Assembly (NCBI RefSeq): GCF_014360585.1
Contig: NZ_JACIXG010000001.1
Coordinates: 61,001-125,000 of the forward strand
Length of the DNA stretch: 64,000 bases
From: Nocardioides sp.
Lineage (GTDB): Bacteria > Actinomycetota > Actinomycetes > Propionibacteriales > Nocardioidaceae
Direction of reading: 5' to 3'
The notes beneath the pieces are model-generated. The model was not told the DNA's origin, did not search any database, and saw nothing but the letters and a program-made list of their open reading frames with translations. The position numbers and the translations under genes were made by a program. How positions within the stretch are numbered: the first letter of the stretch is position 1; every line of letters begins with the position of its first letter. This document shows, piece after piece, positions 1 through 7,645 of this stretch.

Positions 1-920
1 CGCCCCTGCTCGTGCAGCTCGAGCACCCGCGGGTCGACGTAGGAGCTGCGGGCCACCGCGGGAGTATTGCCGAGGTACTCCGCCACCTCCTTGATCGCGG
101 CGACCTGCTGCTTGCGGCGCGACTTGGCCGTCGGGGTGGCCCGTTTCGCGGCTTCCGGGTCCTCGGACAGCGCGAGTGCGGCTAGCACGGTGGCGTGCCA
201 CGTGCGGAAGTCCTTCGCCGACACCTCCAAGCCGCTCACCTCGCGCATGTAGTCGTTGACCAGAGCCGGCGTCAGCCGCTGCCACCGCCGGCCCTGCTGA
301 TAGGCGAGGATCTCCTCGAAGCCGGCATGGCGGCGGCGCAGCTGGGCGACCGCCTCCACCGAGAGCGGGTCGTCGATGGTGATGGTGTGGTGGACACCGG
401 ACTTACCGGTGAAGTCGAAGACGTACGAGTCGCCTCGTCTGCGCACGTGGCGACGCCCCAGCGTCGTCAGGCCGAAGCCGCCGTTGTCGTCGGCGTAGGC
501 GTCGCTGCCGATCCGGAAGCACCCCAGGTCCAGCAGGCGCAGCGCGAGGGCGGATGCCCGGTCGAGGTTCATCCCGGTGGTGGCGAGGTCCCGTTCCGTC
601 CGCCGGCGTACGCGGGGCAGGACGGCCCCGAGCTCCAGGACCCGGTCGAACTTCTCCTGGTCACGCTTGGCGCGCCAGTCGGGGTGGTAGAGATACTGGC
701 GGCGCCCGGCCTCGTCGGTCCCGACGGCCTGGAGGTGCCCGTTCTCGCGGGGACAGATCCAGACGTCCTCCCAGGCAGGCGGGATGGCGAGAGCGCGGAC
801 GCGCTCGATCGCATCATCAGGCAACCGGGTGCCGGACTCGTCGAGATACACGAAACCCCGGCCCGCCCGGCGGCGGGTCCACCCCGGCTCCTCCGCCGAG
901 ACCCGACGAAGCCGAACCAC
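1..920 (-). CDS. DNA topoisomerase IB, 3' end beyond window
   Basis: Type IB topoisomerase of the short bacterial/poxvirus-like class, which relaxes supercoils through a 3'-phosphotyrosine intermediate. Reading the minus strand from a GTG at 920 gives a protein starting VRLRRVSAEEPGWTRRRAGR, with the family features AIPPAWEDVWICP and a hydrophilic domain GRRQYLYHPDWRAKRD. Near the window edge it reads NTPAVARSSYVDPRVLE, where the Tyr of SSYVDP is the expected nucleophile. The frame is still open at base 1, so only a short C-terminal tail is missing. It follows the CDGSH gene by 10 nt and is probably co-transcribed. The GTG start was chosen because it is the first in-frame start after the upstream stop; no strong Shine-Dalgarno sequence is visible. 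Confidence 0.9.
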   Translation of the reverse strand, partial: MVRLRRVSAEEPGWTRRRAGRGFVYLDESGTRLPDDAIERVRALAIPPAWEDVWICPRENGHLQAVGTDEAGRRQYLYHPDWRAKRDQEKFDRVLELGAVLPRVRRRTERDLATTGMNLDRASALALRLLDLGCFRIGSDAYADDNGGFGLTTLGRRHVRRRGDSYVFDFTGKSGVHHTITIDDPLSVEAVAQLRRRHAGFEEILAYQQGRRWQRLTPALVNDYMREVSGLEVSAKDFRTWHATVLAALALSEDPEAAKRATPTAKSRRKQQVAAIKEVAEYLGNTPAVARSSYVDPRVLELHEQG

Positions 921-930
921 CTGGGGGCCC

Positions 931-1152
931 TCAGTCGGTGGTCTCGTCGCTGTCGCGTGCTCGCGCGGCCAGCAGGCGGTGCGTGCCGTCACACCACGGT
1001 TTGATCGCCGAACCACCGCACATGCACACGGCGCTGACCGGCCTGACCGTGTGGTGGATCTTTCCGTCGGCATCCTGGACCTTGTGCTTCCCGCGCAGCA
1101 GCATCGGCCCCGCAGGGCACATCACGATCGAAGCGTGCTCGAAGTCGGTCAT
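931..1152 (-). CDS. CDGSH iron-sulfur domain protein
   Basis: Small (73 aa) soluble CDGSH-type [2Fe-2S] protein. The ligand motif is complete: CMCGGSAIKPWCDGTH carries three Cys and one His in the C-x-C-x2-S-x3-P-x-C-D-G-T-H arrangement. It probably acts in electron transfer or Fe-S/iron handling; bacterial members are poorly characterised. The ATG at 1152 overlaps the TGA of the upstream haem-oxygenase-like gene (ATGA), so I prefer it to the in-frame start 12 nt earlier. Pairing with an iron-containing redox enzyme suggests a common iron or redox role, which is an inference from neighbourhood. Confidence 0.9.
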   Translation of the reverse strand: MTDFEHASIVMCPAGPMLLRGKHKVQDADGKIHHTVRPVSAVCMCGGSAIKPWCDGTHRLLAARARDSDETTD

Positions 1153-2084
1153 GACACACCCCATCGGGTGAGCATCGCCCGGGCGTACCGAGCCTCCAGG
1201 TCGAGACTGGTGAAGGCGCCGAGGAGCAGATTGTCGCGCTCGATCGGCTCCTCGTCCAAGAAGGCTCCACAGACGTCGCGCACGGCGACCTGCTCGTGGG
1301 CGGCGTCGGCCTCGACGTGCTCGTCGTAGTAGGCAGCCATCTCCTCTGGGAAGTCCAGGCGACGCAACCCTTGGGCGAGCTGCCGTGACGGCACCGAGCT
1401 CGTCATCTCGAACGCGGCGAAGTGGCCGAGGGCCGCCGCCCGCAGCCGACGATGCAGCCCGAACAGCGACTGCGCGTTGTTCATCGCCAGGATCTCGACA
1501 GGCGCCTCGTCGACGTAGCAGGCGTGTTCTGAACGCAGCCCGACCGCCTCCAGGCCACAGCGGAACAGATGGTGGTGCAGCCGGTTCGGGTCGCCGTCGC
1601 CGTACTCGTCGAACAGGATCTCCATCAGCGCGGCCTTGGGCCTGGTCTCGAGGCGCGGGACGACCCAGCTGGTGGGATCGGTCTCCTTGAGGTGGTAAAG
1701 GGAGCGGTGCTGCAGGAGCTCGAGCACCTGCTCCCGATCCGCCCGGCGCTGCACGAACCGTGCCAACGACGGGCTGTCGTGCTTGTCGACCAGGTCGGTC
1801 AGGCCCAGCTCGCTGTCCTCACGCAAGGGGCTCTGCTCCCAGCGCCGACGCAGCTCGGCCTCGAACGACCTCTCCAGACCACGGCGCACACGCAGCAGGT
1901 CCGGGTCCCACTCCAGGTCGGGATCGACTTCGTCGAAACCGCGGTAGTGGAGCTCGTAGAGAGCCCACAGCGCGATCTGCGCGTCCTCCTCGGACTCCGG
2001 AGCCGACTCCAGGCTCTCGGTCGCGCCGCTCTGCAGCGCGGTGAAAACAGCAGCACTCAACGTGCCGCGCGACTTCGGCAGCAT
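1149..2084 (-). CDS. Iron-containing redox enzyme, haem-oxygenase-like fold
   Basis: About 311 aa, resembling the Haem_oxygenas_2 / iron-containing redox enzyme family, which has an all-helical fold binding a di-iron centre with Glu, His and Asp ligands. Helical segments rich in E and H are visible, including YYDEHVEADAAHEQVAVRD near the C-terminus and HHHLFRCGLEAVGL in the middle, plausible metal-ligand regions. The substrate is unknown. The ATG at 2084 lies 9 nt from GGGAAGG; a GTG at 2090 is the alternative. It overlaps the CDGSH gene by 4 nt and follows the methyltransferase closely, so it belongs to a minus-strand operon. Confidence 0.75.
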   Translation of the reverse strand: MLPKSRGTLSAAVFTALQSGATESLESAPESEEDAQIALWALYELHYRGFDEVDPDLEWDPDLLRVRRGLERSFEAELRRRWEQSPLREDSELGLTDLVDKHDSPSLARFVQRRADREQVLELLQHRSLYHLKETDPTSWVVPRLETRPKAALMEILFDEYGDGDPNRLHHHLFRCGLEAVGLRSEHACYVDEAPVEILAMNNAQSLFGLHRRLRAAALGHFAAFEMTSSVPSRQLAQGLRRLDFPEEMAAYYDEHVEADAAHEQVAVRDVCGAFLDEEPIERDNLLLGAFTSLDLEARYARAMLTRWGVS

Positions 2085-2101
2085 CTCCACCCACCTTCCC
2101 C

Positions 2102-2746
2102 TCAGGCCGTTCGGTACCCGGCGTCCGCGCCGGCCATGCTCGCCGCCCGGGTGAGGTGGACGAGCACTCCTTCGCCCGGTGAGTCACGGACCTCCTGGAT
2201 CGTCAGACCGCTGCCCTCGACCATATCCGGCAGACGATCGGCCTGCTCGGCCGTGCCGAGCTGCAGGACGGCCGAGCCGCCGGGGGAGAGGTGCCGGGCG
2301 GTCGCCGTCAGGCACGCCTCGGCGACGAACATCCCATCGGCCCCGCCGTCGATGGCCGTCCGTGGGTCCTCGGGGTAACGCTCGACCTGCGCCGTCGGGA
2401 CCCACGGCGGATCGGCTATCACCAGGCAGTAGCGCTCGTCCGGGGCGAGCGCGTTCTCGATGCTGCCCTCGCGTACGTCGACCAGATGGCTGAGCCCGGC
2501 GCGGTCGGCGTTGGCCCGGTTGAACGCGCATGCGGCCGGGTTCGCGTCGACGCACACCAGCGGGCGCCCGGCCATCGCGGCCGCGAGGAGGCCGATCTGG
2601 CCGGCGCCGGAGCAGAGCTCGAGCATCGGCCCGTCCGGCAGGCCGGCCGACAGCTCGGCCGCCCATTCGGACTGACGGGCGGTCCAGGTACGCGGGGTGA
2701 GCACGCGATCGTCGTAGTCGATGTCGAGATGACCGAATCGGATCAT
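2102..2746 (-). CDS. Class I SAM-dependent methyltransferase (HemK-like)
   Basis: About 214 aa Rossmann methyltransferase. The SAM-binding motif I is MLELCSGAGQIGLLAA, the acidic motif II is LVCVDANPAA, and DPPWVP is the motif IV analogue typical of enzymes methylating amide or amino nitrogen (HemK/RlmG-like). The target is not identifiable from sequence. The ATG at 2746 was chosen because a longer upstream reading would run into the ligase gene. It lies 37 nt downstream of that ligase and 17 nt upstream of the iron enzyme, consistent with an operon. Confidence 0.8.
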   Translation of the reverse strand: MIRFGHLDIDYDDRVLTPRTWTARQSEWAAELSAGLPDGPMLELCSGAGQIGLLAAAMAGRPLVCVDANPAACAFNRANADRAGLSHLVDVREGSIENALAPDERYCLVIADPPWVPTAQVERYPEDPRTAIDGGADGMFVAEACLTATARHLSPGGSAVLQLGTAEQADRLPDMVEGSGLTIQEVRDSPGEGVLVHLTRAASMAGADAGYRTA

Positions 2747-2783
2747 GACAGCGAGTATCTCCTGTTCTGGTCGGGTCGGAGGG

Positions 2784-3932
2784 TCAGGAGAGCTCGGCAA
2801 GCCGGACGACGGCGCCGGGGAGCTCGCCCTCCTCGGCGAGGATCCGGCGCTGGGTCGAGGAGCCGGTCCCGCGGGTGAAGACCCGGTCGATGCCCGTCTC
2901 GACACGGGCGAGGTCCCCGGTCTCGCGCAGTGCCGGGGAGACGTGCTCGACCAGAGTCTCGACCACCTCGCGCGCCGGCCTCGGCCGGTGGGTCCGCCGG
3001 TCGAGCAGATCACCGGTGATCCCGTGCTTCCCAGCCTGCCACATGGCGAGCCGGAGCACCGCGACCGAAACCGGATCGGCCGGCTGACCCTGTGCCCACT
3101 CCTTGGCCGCGGTGTCGACCAGCGCTCGCGCCAGCGCCGCGATGAGGACGGTGTCGCGAGGATCCAGACAGACGTCGGCTACCCGGACCTCGAGGGTCGG
3201 GTAGTGGCGCGACGGGCGGGCATCGAAGTAGGCCATCCCCTCGTCCAGAGGGACTCCGGTGTCGACGAGCAGACGCAGGTGGTCGAGGTAGGCCTGGCTG
3301 CTGCCGAAGATCTCGGTCGGTCCATTGGTCGGCCAACGTGTCATCGCCTGGGATCGGTAGCTCTGGTAGCCCGAGTCCTCGCCCTGCCAGAACGGTGAGT
3401 TGGCGCTCACCGCGAGCAGCACGGGCAGCCAGGTGCGGATCCGGTCGAGGGCCCCCACTGCCTCGTCGTCGGAGTCGACCGAGACATGCACGTGGCAGCC
3501 GCAGGTGAGCTGCTCGCTGGCCGTCAGCCCGAACTGCTCGGTGATCGCCGCGTAGCGCTCGTCGTCGAAGGTCTGGGGGCGCACCGGCAGCGGGGTCGTG
3601 CCGCTGGCCAGGATCAGCGCGCCCACCTCGGCCGCGGCAGCGCGGGACTTGTCGCGCCACTGCCGCAGGTCCATCTCGAGCAACCCGAGGTGCTCCTCCG
3701 GTGGAGTGTCGGTCTCGACCTGCTGCTCCTGCATCTCGGGCCCCACCGAACCGCCGGCCTCGCCGGCATCGGTCTCGGTGTCGCCGCGGCGGCTGGCCAC
3801 CCGCAGCACCTCGCTGGCCACCGATCGCGGGACACCGGTCTGAGCGTCGACGAGGAGGAGCTCCTCCTCGACCCCGACTGTCCGGACCTGGTCATGGGTA
3901 CTGCTCGAAGAGCGTGTATTCACCGCTCGCAC
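2784..3932 (-). CDS. Glutamate-cysteine ligase family 2 (YbdK-type carboxylate-amine ligase)
   Basis: 382 aa, GCS2 family. The N-terminal signature VGVEEELLLVD, the GCHVHVSVDS motif and the TLEVRVADVCLDPRDTV segment are typical of bacterial YbdK-type ligases, which condense a carboxylate (often glutamate) with an amine using ATP. True gamma-glutamylcysteine synthesis is not proven for many members, and actinobacteria normally use mycothiol, so the substrate is uncertain. The start is GTG 3932, or GTG 3923, which has better spacing from AAAGG. It is divergent from a class II amidotransferase gene with only 26 nt between the start codons. Confidence 0.85.
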   Translation of the reverse strand: MRAVNTRSSSSTHDQVRTVGVEEELLLVDAQTGVPRSVASEVLRVASRRGDTETDAGEAGGSVGPEMQEQQVETDTPPEEHLGLLEMDLRQWRDKSRAAAAEVGALILASGTTPLPVRPQTFDDERYAAITEQFGLTASEQLTCGCHVHVSVDSDDEAVGALDRIRTWLPVLLAVSANSPFWQGEDSGYQSYRSQAMTRWPTNGPTEIFGSSQAYLDHLRLLVDTGVPLDEGMAYFDARPSRHYPTLEVRVADVCLDPRDTVLIAALARALVDTAAKEWAQGQPADPVSVAVLRLAMWQAGKHGITGDLLDRRTHRPRPAREVVETLVEHVSPALRETGDLARVETGIDRVFTRGTGSSTQRRILAEEGELPGAVVRLAELS

Positions 3933-3958
3933 CTTTCTCTGGAAGGAGTTACCAGACG

Positions 3959-4783
3959 ATGTGTCGTCTTTTCGGATATGTGTCCGACTCTCCCTGTGCC
4001 GTTGCCGATCTGCTCGGAGAGGAGGGGCTGGAGGCGTTCACCTCGCTCACCGCCGTGCATTCCGACGGTTGGGGGATGGCATGGCGCACGCCCGAGGGCA
4101 CGTGCACGACGAGCTCGCCGCGTTCGGCTGATGTCGACCCGACCTATCGCAGGCTTGTGGAGGCTCCGCTCTCGCACGCCGGGTTCGTGCACCTGCGCTG
4201 GGCGACCGGTGGGCTCGACGTACGTCCGGAGAACACCCACCCCTTCTTGACCGACGGGGCCGCGTTCGCGCACAACGGCCACGTCTCCCCGATCGCCGAT
4301 CTCGAGGCGCTGCTCACCCCGGAGTCCCGCGAGCGGCTGCGGGGCGACACCGACAGCGAGCGCTACTTCCACTTCGTGCACCAGAACGTCGAGCAGTGTG
4401 GCGACGAGGCCGAGGGAGTCAACCGAGCTCTGGCCACGCTGGTCCAGAAGTTCCCGCGATGCAGCTTGAACGCGCTGATGCTCACCCGGACTCACATGTT
4501 CGCGATCCACATCAACTCGCGTGCCGACTCGCCCCTGCGTGCGTTGCGTCGCCTCTTCGACGACGAGGGCGAGATCCCGCCCCGACACACCACGGAGTAC
4601 TTCGCGATGGACTACCGCAGGACTGACCGCGGTCTCGAGATCGTCTCCAGCGGTCTCGGACAACCCGGGTGGACCCCGGTGCCCGCGGACACCGCGGTGA
4701 TGGTCGATCTGGCCACCCGGGAAGTCACCAGGTTGGATCCGATCGCGCAGCTCGGCGCCGACGCGATGCCGGCCCGCGACTGA
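3959..4783 (+). CDS. Class II glutamine amidotransferase domain protein
   Basis: 274 aa Ntn-hydrolase. The mature nucleophile is Cys2 in MCRLFGYVSDSP. Other family features are HSDGWGMAW, LRWATGG and ENTHPF followed by FAHNGHV, the glutamine-binding segment. The free-standing domain resembles YafJ/EgtC-type hydrolases. The ATG at 3959 is supported by a strong GGAAGGAG 11 nt upstream and by the requirement for Cys at position 2. The divergent neighbour is a GCS2 ligase; EgtA and EgtC are similar families, but no egtB or egtD lies nearby, so an ergothioneine role is not supported. It may hydrolyse gamma-glutamyl amides. Confidence 0.85.
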   Translation: MCRLFGYVSDSPCAVADLLGEEGLEAFTSLTAVHSDGWGMAWRTPEGTCTTSSPRSADVDPTYRRLVEAPLSHAGFVHLRWATGGLDVRPENTHPFLTDGAAFAHNGHVSPIADLEALLTPESRERLRGDTDSERYFHFVHQNVEQCGDEAEGVNRALATLVQKFPRCSLNALMLTRTHMFAIHINSRADSPLRALRRLFDDEGEIPPRHTTEYFAMDYRRTDRGLEIVSSGLGQPGWTPVPADTAVMVDLATREVTRLDPIAQLGADAMPARD

Positions 4784-5121
4784 CGACGGGGCGTCGCCGA
4801 CCTGGTGTGGGGTGGGTTCGGCCATGCCCAGAGGTACCCCGTCCGGAGCAGTTTCATTCTGAGCCGTACGCAGGGGCGGCGCCCGCTGTCACCGTGCAGG
4901 CGGCTGGCCAGATAACCGGCCCGGCTGCTGGTCTGGTCGTCGGTGTCGGTCATCGACTCGCTCCCGGTCCGGAGTGCGGCGGCTCGGGTACGTCCTTGAA
5001 GAGGAGCCATCCGCATCGAGCGGGATCTCGCGGTGATCGGACGTCGCCGGCCGCTTCCGTTCCGCCGACGAGCCAGCAACAGTAAGGTCTCCTTACAAAT
5101 AACCCCATAAAGGAGCGTTCG
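4784..5121 (+). other. Intergenic stretch before the GH16 gene
   Basis: About 340 nt with no gene I can support. A minus-strand reading starting near 4952 (MTDTDDQTSSRAGYLAS) is open for over 100 codons. However, its second half is antisense to the amidotransferase gene, it is Arg/Pro/Ser rich and it has no recognisable domain. The 3' end holds the promoter region of the beta-glucanase gene, including a perfect inverted repeat and the Shine-Dalgarno AAAGGAG. Confidence 0.5.
5082..5096 (+). promoter_or_regulatory. Inverted repeat upstream of beta-glucanase gene
   Basis: GTAAGG-tct-CCTTAC is a perfect 6-bp inverted repeat, 25 nt upstream of the GH16 start codon and next to an AT-rich stretch (ACAAATAACCCCATAAA). 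Its position fits an operator overlapping the promoter or transcription start. No cognate regulator gene is adjacent. Confidence 0.4.
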
Positions 5122-5991
5122 ATGCGTAGCTCGAGGATCCGCACCATCCGCACCACACTCACCGTGACCGCCGCACTGGCTCTCGTCCTGGTCGCCCCGC
5201 TGGCAGCACCGGGCGCCGTGCCCAGCCCGGACGCCGACGGCGCAACCACCCGTACCGGAGACGTCGAGGCGGCCGCCCTGACCTGGTCCGACGAGTTCGA
5301 CGGGCCCGCTGGCAGCGCCCCCAACGCCGCCAGCTGGAACCTCGAGACCGGAGGCGGGGGCTGGGGCAACAACGAGCTGCAGACCTACACCGACTCCCGC
5401 GACAACTCCGCGCTCGACGGCAACGGAAACCTGGTCATCACCGCCCGCCAGAGCGGGAACGGCTACACCTCGGCCCGGCTCACCACCAAGGGCAAGGTCC
5501 AGCCGAAGTTCGGGCGCCTGGAGGCGCGGATCCAGATTCCGCGCGGCCAGGGGATCTGGCCGGCGTTCTGGATGCTGGGCGGCCAGTTCCCGAACACGCC
5601 GTGGCCGAACGCCGGCGAGATCGACATCATGGAGAACGTCGGCTACGAGCCCCACCTGGTCCACGGCACCCTGCACGGTCCGGGATACTCCGGCGGCAAC
5701 GGCATCACCGGGCAGTACATGCACCCGCAGGGCTGGTCCTTCGCCGACACCTTCCACACCTTCGCCATCGACTGGCGGCCCGGCTCGATCACCTGGTCCG
5801 TCGACGGGGTCGCCTACCAGACCTTCACCACGGCCAACACCGGCGCCAACCCCTGGGTCTACGACCAGCCGTTCTTCTTCATCCTCAACGTCGCGGTCGG
5901 TGGCAACTGGCCCGGTAACCCCGACGGCACGACCCAGTTCCCGCAGAGCATGGTCGTGGACTACGTACGCGTCTACGACTCACAGCTCTGA
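5122..5991 (+). CDS. Secreted GH16 beta-1,3-glucanase (laminarinase-like)
   Basis: 289 aa. An N-terminal signal peptide (about 1-33, RTTLTVTAALALVLVAPLAA) is followed by one glycoside hydrolase family 16 domain starting LTWSDEFDGPAGSAPN. The catalytic motif GEIDIMENVG contains the expected nucleophile and acid/base Glu residues. The family trademarks GIWPAFWMLGG and FFFILNVAVGGNWPG are present. The enzyme would hydrolyse beta-1,3 (or mixed 1,3-1,4) glucans outside the cell. There is no carbohydrate-binding module. AAAGGAG sits 7 nt upstream of the ATG. It is likely monocistronic; the next gene begins about 150 nt later with its own strong ribosome site. Confidence 0.93.
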   Translation: MRSSRIRTIRTTLTVTAALALVLVAPLAAPGAVPSPDADGATTRTGDVEAAALTWSDEFDGPAGSAPNAASWNLETGGGGWGNNELQTYTDSRDNSALDGNGNLVITARQSGNGYTSARLTTKGKVQPKFGRLEARIQIPRGQGIWPAFWMLGGQFPNTPWPNAGEIDIMENVGYEPHLVHGTLHGPGYSGGNGITGQYMHPQGWSFADTFHTFAIDWRPGSITWSVDGVAYQTFTTANTGANPWVYDQPFFFILNVAVGGNWPGNPDGTTQFPQSMVVDYVRVYDSQL

Positions 5992-6142
5992 GCGACCTCG
6001 ATGGGTGCGGGGCGTCCGGGCCGTCCCGCACCGGTCGCTCGGGCCGAACGAACCGGCGACTACGGGTTTGGTACGGGCACGGGATCTCGTCCGGACCTGT
6101 CAACCTGAGCCGTCCGATTCACCCTTCGTCACAGGAGGAACG

Positions 6143-6610
6143 TTGCTCAGGTCATTGATCCAGAAGCTCACGTTCGTGCTCGCCGCGCTGGCCGCGGTGG
6201 GGGCGACATTCGTGTTCAGCTCGCCACCGGCTTCCGCTGCCGGTGTGTGCGACGGCAGCGCCAGCGGGTGGGTGTACAACAACTACAACTACCGGATGGC
6301 GATGGTGAAGGACGCCGACAACGGGAACACGCCGCTGTGCTACCTGAACCCGGGCCACCGAGGCGCTGCCGTCAAGACCCTTCAGCGTGCGCTGAACCGG
6401 TGCTACGGCCGCAGCCTCGAGGTCGACGGGATCTACGGCGAGGCCACCAAGGCCGCGGTGAAGGTGGCGCAGGGTCGCCACGGGCTCTTCAAAGATGGCC
6501 TGTTCGGCCCGAACACCAGCCGAGCGATGACCTGGCCTTGGAACGACGACATCAGGTACCGCGGCTGCGAGACCCGCGCAGCGGCGAACTTCAAGTGGGT
6601 CTGGGTCTGA
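6143..6610 (+). CDS. Secreted peptidoglycan-binding domain protein
   Basis: 155 aa starting at a TTG preceded by AGGAGG (6133-6138). The signal peptide is LLRSLIQKLTFVLAALAAVG...PASAA, followed by a short Cys-containing region and one PG_binding_1 repeat, recognisable as GHRGAAVKTLQRALNRC then VDGIYGEATKAAVK and DGLFGPNT. No catalytic domain is attached. Four or more Cys residues suggest disulfides. It probably binds the cell wall; the partner is unknown. The TTG was chosen over upstream starts because it alone gives a clean signal peptide with good ribosome-site spacing. Confidence 0.85.
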   Translation: MLRSLIQKLTFVLAALAAVGATFVFSSPPASAAGVCDGSASGWVYNNYNYRMAMVKDADNGNTPLCYLNPGHRGAAVKTLQRALNRCYGRSLEVDGIYGEATKAAVKVAQGRHGLFKDGLFGPNTSRAMTWPWNDDIRYRGCETRAAANFKWVWV

Positions 6611-6638
6611 GCGGCCGCGCTCGGATTCCTGGCTACGA

Positions 6639-6672
6639 CGGTTCCTAGGCCCCACCGCGGACCAAGGAACCG
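6639..6672. terminator. Stem-loop between convergent genes
   Basis: CGGTTCCT at 6639-6646 and AGGAACCG at 6665-6672 form an 8-bp stem with an 18-nt loop between the peptidoglycan-binding gene (+) and the quinone reductase (-). No U-tract follows, so it is a weak terminator candidate. Confidence 0.4.
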
Positions 6673-6768
6673 GATCACGGCGCGTTCGTCGTGACGCACC
6701 CGGGCACGCACGCCTTGTCCTCGAGGAGGGCGTCGGCGAGCACTGCCCGGGTGCACTTCAGTGGTCGA

Positions 6769-7467
6769 TCAACTCTCGCGGTGGGCGCTCAGCCCGTCCT
6801 CCCCGGGCGCGACCGAGTCGTGGAGCCTGATTGTGTGGTCGTAGTGGGTCTCGGTCATCGGCAGGTAGTCGATCCGGGGCTCCGCCATCACGCCCTCGAG
6901 GCGTACCCGCAGCTCCTCCTCGATCCGGGCCATGGCCTGGGCGTCGAGGTCGTCGGCGGTGGTGATCAGGTGCGGGCGCAGCGGGTCCATGCCGGTGTAC
7001 CAGAAGGTGCCGTGCAGCAGCGGCCACAGGACGTCCTCGATGTCGCCGCTGATCCCGCGCGGTCCGAGGGTCGCGGCCCGGTCTCCGGCGGTGACGACGG
7101 TCAGCGCGCGCTTGCCGGCCAGGCCGCCCTTGCCGTACTTGAGCGGCTTGCCGGTCTCCGGGTCCGGTACGTCGAAGGCGAATCCCGACTCGAAGACCCG
7201 GTCGATCCAGCCCTTGAGGATGGCCGGTACCGAGTACCACCACAGCGGGAACTGGACGACCAGTAGATCGGCTCGTCTGAGGCGGTCCTGGTGGCGACGT
7301 ACGTCAGCGTCGCCACGCTCCACCAGGAGTGGATTGAAACCTTCACGATAGAGATCGATCTCGTCGACGCTCCAGCCGGCCGCGCCGAGCGCGCTCACGC
7401 CCACCTCCCGCAGTCGACCGTTGAGCGATGACGCGTGCGGATGTGCCCATACCCAGAGTGCGTGCAT
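6769..7467 (-). CDS. NAD(P)H dehydrogenase (quinone), flavodoxin fold
   Basis: 232 aa flavodoxin-like oxidoreductase of the NQO/KefF/MdaB type. The N-terminus HALWVWAHPHASSLNGRLR matches the FMN/FAD phosphate-binding strand-loop. FPLWWYSVPAILKGWIDRVF is the family hallmark for the active-site region. A two-electron quinone or aromatic substrate reduction is likely. The ATG at 7467 was chosen because homology begins there, with GAGAGG just upstream; the frame is open 93 nt further but that part has no family character. It is divergent from the rhamnose transporter operon and may share the promoter region. Confidence 0.85.
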   Translation of the reverse strand: MHALWVWAHPHASSLNGRLREVGVSALGAAGWSVDEIDLYREGFNPLLVERGDADVRRHQDRLRRADLLVVQFPLWWYSVPAILKGWIDRVFESGFAFDVPDPETGKPLKYGKGGLAGKRALTVVTAGDRAATLGPRGISGDIEDVLWPLLHGTFWYTGMDPLRPHLITTADDLDAQAMARIEEELRVRLEGVMAEPRIDYLPMTETHYDHTIRLHDSVAPGEDGLSAHRES

Positions 7468-7616
7468 GGGCCTCTCAACGCTGCCTGACGCGGTGAGATT
7501 CCCCTCCGGCGGTGGGCGGTCGATCCCGCCGCCCGAGGACAAAGTCCGAACCTTGCTCAAATTAGCGGCCGAAGAGTGTTGACGTATGTGATTGCCATCA
7601 CTAGCGTAAACCAGGC

Positions 7617-7630
7617 TTGAAACCTTTCAA
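7617..7630 (+). promoter_or_regulatory. LacI-type operator of the rhamnose transporter operon
   Basis: TTGAAACCTTTCAA: perfect 6-bp arms TTGAAA/TTTCAA around CC, 16 nt upstream of the ATP-binding protein start codon and directly before its GAGGAG ribosome site. The identical 14-mer lies at 18847-18860 before rhaI. Expected to bind the LacI regulator encoded at 17038-18084. Confidence 0.75.
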
Positions 7631-7645
7631 TTCGAGGAGCTGCCC

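Noticed and set aside
3959..4783. Naming the amidotransferase EgtC and the ligase EgtA
   Set aside because: egtB and egtD are absent from the neighbourhood and the protein start MCRLFGYVS differs from typical EgtC; only family-level names are safe.
4783..4952. Small minus-strand gene before the GH16 gene
   Set aside because: Arg/Pro/Ser-rich reading, continues antisense into the amidotransferase gene, no domain and no good ribosome site.
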